64,000 nucleotides of DNA, taken from Polytrichum commune (taxonomy: Eukaryota > Streptophyta > Polytrichopsida > Polytrichales > Polytrichaceae). Position numbers and translations under genes: made by a program. The stretch lies in the NCBI GenBank assembly GCA_950295325.1, contig OX485803.1:77389554-77453553 (forward strand). The letters run 5' to 3'. The notes below the pieces were generated by a model, which was not told where the DNA came from, searched no databases, and saw only the letters and a program-made list of their open reading frames with translations. Of the stretch, positions 60,110 through 64,000 are shown piece after piece (the stretch's first letter is position 1; the number at the start of each line of letters is the position of its first letter).

Positions 60110-60698
60110 GGCTACTTCACACATGAGCCAAGAGCCGTGACCTTGTAATGGTGAGGACCCTTGACTCTCATCCAAAGGCCGTACCATGGGTGTTGGGAAA
60201 GCCATTTTATGTAGTCTTTGGCCCTCAAGCATAGTGTGAAGTGAGAATGAACCATGTTGCGGGACCATTGCATTTTTTTTTGGCGGAAAAAGAGGGGAGG
60301 ATGTGGTTTAATATAATATGTCTCCAATTTTATTAATTTAAGATAACTACTTGGTGGTGTTTGTCTGTCCTGGAATCTGTCTTGGAATCTACCATGAGGT
60401 CTGTCTTGAAATCTGTCTTGCTGGAAAAAATATTAAAAAAGTCATGGTCTCCCAGAATTTGCGTCAAGCCCACCTCTTGGAGGTGGGTCTGACGCAAATT
60501 CTGGTAGACCATGCACCCTTATCCACAACTAGCCATGTAGGACTCCATGTAGACTTTTCATCCACGAACTTTTCTTTGGGCCTTTAGGCCTTCACCTCCT
60601 AGTGTGAAGTGAACTTGGACGGTCTCCGCCTTTTCGACCAATGAGAGCTCTTACATTGCCATGGTCAAGGGCCTTCAGCCTTGTGTGTGAAGTGGCCC
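60110..60698. mobile_element. TIR element family B, copy 2, with internal hairpin
   Basis: The left end GGCTACTTCACACATGAGCC mirrors the right end GGCCACTTCACACACAAGGC. The interior aligns with copy 1 but carries an added direct repeat (GGAATCTGTCTT-type words near 60370-60420) and a strong hairpin at 60444-60512. Confidence 0.75.
60444..60512. repeat. 33-bp near-perfect hairpin
   Basis: The left arm 60444-60476 begins ATGGTCTCCCAGAATTTGCG; the right arm 60480-60512 is its inverse with 30 of 33 positions matching. The loop is TTG. Transcribed, it would give a single long stem in either direction. Confidence 0.9.
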
Positions 60699-63600
60699 TT
60701 AGTCAGACACGTTTACAGCCCCTACCGCCTTATATATGACCTGGTTTGGGAATGAGCCAACCGTTGTATGATCAAGGTGTCATAATAAAAGAAGTCTAAA
60801 CACACATTAGATATTTGGCCATGTATGTGAAACAAATATTATTTAAAGTGTTCTCAATAATATGCAAACTTCTCCCATGGGATCTATGTGCCACTTCAAA
60901 TCAAAAACATGTATCTTATCGAGCTTCACCGATATGGCTTGCAATTTCATGACATTTGCATGAGTCAAATCTAATGTGTTACCCATAAAATAATAGCTAA
61001 CAATTGAGCATCTTCCAATTTTACAATAGGTGGAGGTCAATCAACTTTCTACAAACAACCTTCAAATGGTCATAACTATGCCAATACAACTCATAATCGA
61101 GCAAAAATACCACTGAAAGAAACACACTTTTCATAGGCTTTCCAACACTATGTAGCTCAAAGCAATCTGATTAATATCGAGTTCAAAATGCTTGAAAACA
61201 TATTGTGCACCTTGGTTCGTGGTTTAGGTTAAAAAGAGACAAAAGCTATTGAGTCTATTTGATTAGATTTCAAAATAGAGAACCTAGTTTCCTTAGTTCC
61301 CATGTTTTAACATCATTTTACATTTTATTTTAATTTTTTGGTTTTATGCACATTTCATAGGTGAAAGTTACATAAATTTCATATTGACTACAAAGTTATA
61401 CATGTGTACGACATGTCACATATGCATTTATTACCTCTATATTTTTATATATTTTTTATATTTATATTTTTTTGGGGGGGGGTCCAAGAATGTCATGTGA
61501 ACATTGTCACAATCATGTTATAGAGAATCATGGCATGTTAAGGAATTCAAAATCATGCCATAGGAGGTCACATTGAAGAGTTTGAGCACACAATATAGTC
61601 TCATTGTAACTAATGTATTTTAGGTGTATATTTTTAAGTGCAAATGTATCATATACCACTCAACTATACATGTCAAGTTGAGAAGTTTGACCACATAAGG
61701 TGATCCTACCTTTCATCACAAGCTTCCAGAGGCAAACTTATGATGCTAATACCATATGTGCACATGTCAGCTTTGCAAAGAAATTGTGGAGCATGGATTT
61801 GTTGAGGTCATCACACTCACTCTTGTTCTTACAATTTCATGTATACATTCATAAATGAAATAAACTTTGATGTAATCTACAAGATGTGTAATAGATAGAT
61901 AGATAGATAGATAGATAGATTTCTCACCATACAGTGATTTACGATCTTCTATCCTTCTCTTACATACCACACTAAATCGTCGAGAAGATCATAATCACAC
62001 AAGATAAATACCTATACTCTAGAACACCGAGATGACTAGGAAACACTAGACACATTTAACATTGTCCTTTGGAAATTTATGATACAATAACCATCGCGGC
62101 TATACATGTTGGAGTAACTCCATATGTACGTATGTGTGTTTTCGAGTGGCCCATCTTGATTGTTCATTTAAATGGTTTAATTTTTTGCATGTTATCTTGC
62201 GATTCGGTGGATTTTGTAGGTTGAAGATTGTATCAAAAAAGATGGTTGAATAATGTTCACACTAATAATTTTTTTGGGAAACTATTTGGGTAACAACCAT
62301 ATATTGTTTATCACAATTACCACAACGTTTGGCATTCATGTGAGCATTCAATTGGGAATTGCTTATTGAAAAGACATGGAAATCTTTTTGTTTCTATTAT
62401 GGAACACTCTTAACATGTCAACGTATGTTTGAGGGATTTAAAAACAAATAAAAATACACATGAGCACATTAACAACCCCGCACTATGAACACAAGACTTC
62501 ATATTTTAGAATTTATGGATCTCATGTAGTTCACGTTGAATTCTTGGAGGAAACTCGTATGCATCTTACACCGGTGTCTTTCATATATGTACGTTCCAAA
62601 CTCATATTTGAAACCATAGTTTAGTAACGCATTATAAGTCATTATGCACATTACTTGCGCCCATCTTGCATCCATCACAATGGCGTGCATAATCAACTAT
62701 TGTGTCTCACCATACTTTAGTGGCACATGCTCACCACACCCATCATCCAGGAGGATGAGAATGTTGATTCCTTTGTAGAACCTAGTTGTTTCCTAAAACC
62801 AAATCAACATCTAAATTGAGCTCAAAACCCACAAATTAGTCTTTAGAGACGATGTCAATACAAATCGACAACAACCCTATACGAACACATTTTTATAACA
62901 ACCCTGATACTAGATGTCGGGAAACAAAATTTGTAATTCAACGCATCATGTACCCAAAGCATATTCGTGTGTAAAAGTGGGGTGTGGTCGAGTGAGCGCC
63001 ACAATCATAGCACTTTTGTGACACTTGAATACACGCTTCACATGAAAAAAGCCCTAATATTCCGAGGGCGAGCCAATGGGGCGAGCTCATTTGATCTCTT
63101 CTACGTGGACTATTCATTGTTGTCATGTGTTTGAGAGGTTGCGGAGCCGTTTCGCAATCGCATCCATCCCCCCCCCCCCCCCCTTTTCTCTTTCTTTCTT
63201 TCTTCTTCTTCTTCAACTTTCCCCCCCCTAGGCACCGCATCAATAGACGGTCCAACATTACCATTTCCTCGTGCATGCAAGAGATTGACAAACCACCTTC
63301 TTCATATTATTGAGGTTGGGAACTCACATGTTCCTTCTCGTTGAAGTGGGAACACGTTCCCGTACTTGGGCTAACTGAGGTAATGTCCAAAGCCCTCGTA
63401 CATCCGACCTTGAGGGCAAGGATCGGCACAAAGTCAACGGAATGCACTCAGGCCACTTGTTGAGTTCCCATGGGTGCATACATTGTTTCTATATATTTAG
63501 TAAACAACCTACAACTTGGACCCATATCTTCTACAAAGATAGAGCCTAATATACATTCATACATATACACACAAATATATCTATATATCTATCTCTCTCT

Positions 63601-64000
63601 CTATATATATTTTACACACACCGTCACTCATACATGCATTGGATTTTGGAGTGAAACTAGAATGAGTGCATGGAATCTCACACAATGCAAGTGGCCACTC
63701 CACCCTCCTCAATTTACACTTAGTTAACTTCATTGTCATTACACTTAATATGATATTAAGTGTCACTTACTCTTTGGAATTACACAAAGTTTTGTATGTA
63801 TATATATATATATATACTATATATATTTCATATATTTCATATTTTACCAAAAAATATTACATTGGTTGTCTAAACAATTTAGAAGATTAACAACTTTACT
63901 TGGTAAAAATTACATTAGTAGTAAAGAGATATATCATTGTGTAAATCCAAATAGTAGTGACACTAAATATCAAATTTAGTGTAGCAACTAACCTTATTGG
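60699..64000. other. intergenic with several simple repeats
   Basis: A ten-base G run lies near 61474, a (GATA) tetranucleotide run at about 61889-61920, a C run of about seventeen bases near 63167-63183 and (TA) runs near 63600 and 63797. ACACTAAAT is inverted to ATTTAGTGT near 63959-63983. Open frames here, including 62938-63291 (minus, poly-Lys/Gly), come from the homopolymer tracts. No gene is supported. Confidence 0.45.

Noticed and set aside
62938-63291. 117-codon minus frame with Lys and Gly runs
   Set aside because: The runs come from poly-C and CTT tracts; no homology and no gene context.

Overview
This is a nuclear window from a land plant with a large, repeat-rich, gene-sparse genome. 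The evidence is spliced plant genes with GT-AG introns, a plant-type tRNA-His, and homologues of plant-specific protein forms: an EBF-type F-box/LRR protein, a MIP3-type Sec1-family protein and a plant O-fucosyltransferase. Between them lie kilobases of AT-rich sequence with decayed transposons, foldback elements, minisatellites and homopolymer C/G tracts. The proteins are fairly diverged from the angiosperm versions I know, and the EBF gene has no intron in its coding sequence. That suggests a fern, lycophyte, bryophyte or gymnosperm rather than a flowering plant, but I cannot settle the lineage.

Layout. Positions 1-20400 hold no gene I can support. They contain a partial direct duplication, a 32-bp minisatellite (3748-4605), a degenerate minisatellite (about 6500-6905), a clear hairpin MITE (7017-7180), a 2.3-kb pyrimidine-skewed tract (about 9000-11200) and a decayed CACTA (En/Spm) TNP2 transposase on the minus strand (14249-15900). 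At 20495-20559 there is an orphan exon of the transcription factor subunit TAF10. From 23084 to 24227 (minus) lies a complete three-exon COX16 gene (101 aa), with a foldback repeat just upstream. From 26710 to 33030 (minus) lies a complete ten-exon MIP3/SCFD2-type gene (810 aa). About 240 bp upstream of its start is a decayed pogo/Tigger transposon with recognisable TIRs (33271-35425).

From 37750 to 43196 (plus) lies a twelve-exon O-fucosyltransferase (GT106) gene (620 aa), with a probable GC-AG intron and an acidic Gly-Asp tail. A tRNA-His(GTG) gene is at 45519-45590 (minus), next to a tandem duplication. An EBF-type F-box/LRR gene occupies 47615-49945 (minus, 776 aa), with an unusual three-unit tandem repeat in its leader. 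Positions 51200-64000 hold only repeats: a 272-bp MITE, two related TIR elements (one carrying a 33-bp near-perfect hairpin) and copies of a dispersed family.

The genes are ordinary housekeeping or signalling genes and show no sign of acting together. Their products work in cytochrome oxidase assembly, Golgi-to-ER tethering, Golgi glycosylation, translation and ethylene signalling. I reconstructed the exon structures by reading splice sites and checking that phase is kept and that the spliced protein matches the remembered plant family. All four reconstructed genes close in frame. I found no convincing undescribed multi-gene system. The most interesting items are structural: repeats in leaders and introns, hairpin elements, an orphan exon and transposons sitting in promoters.
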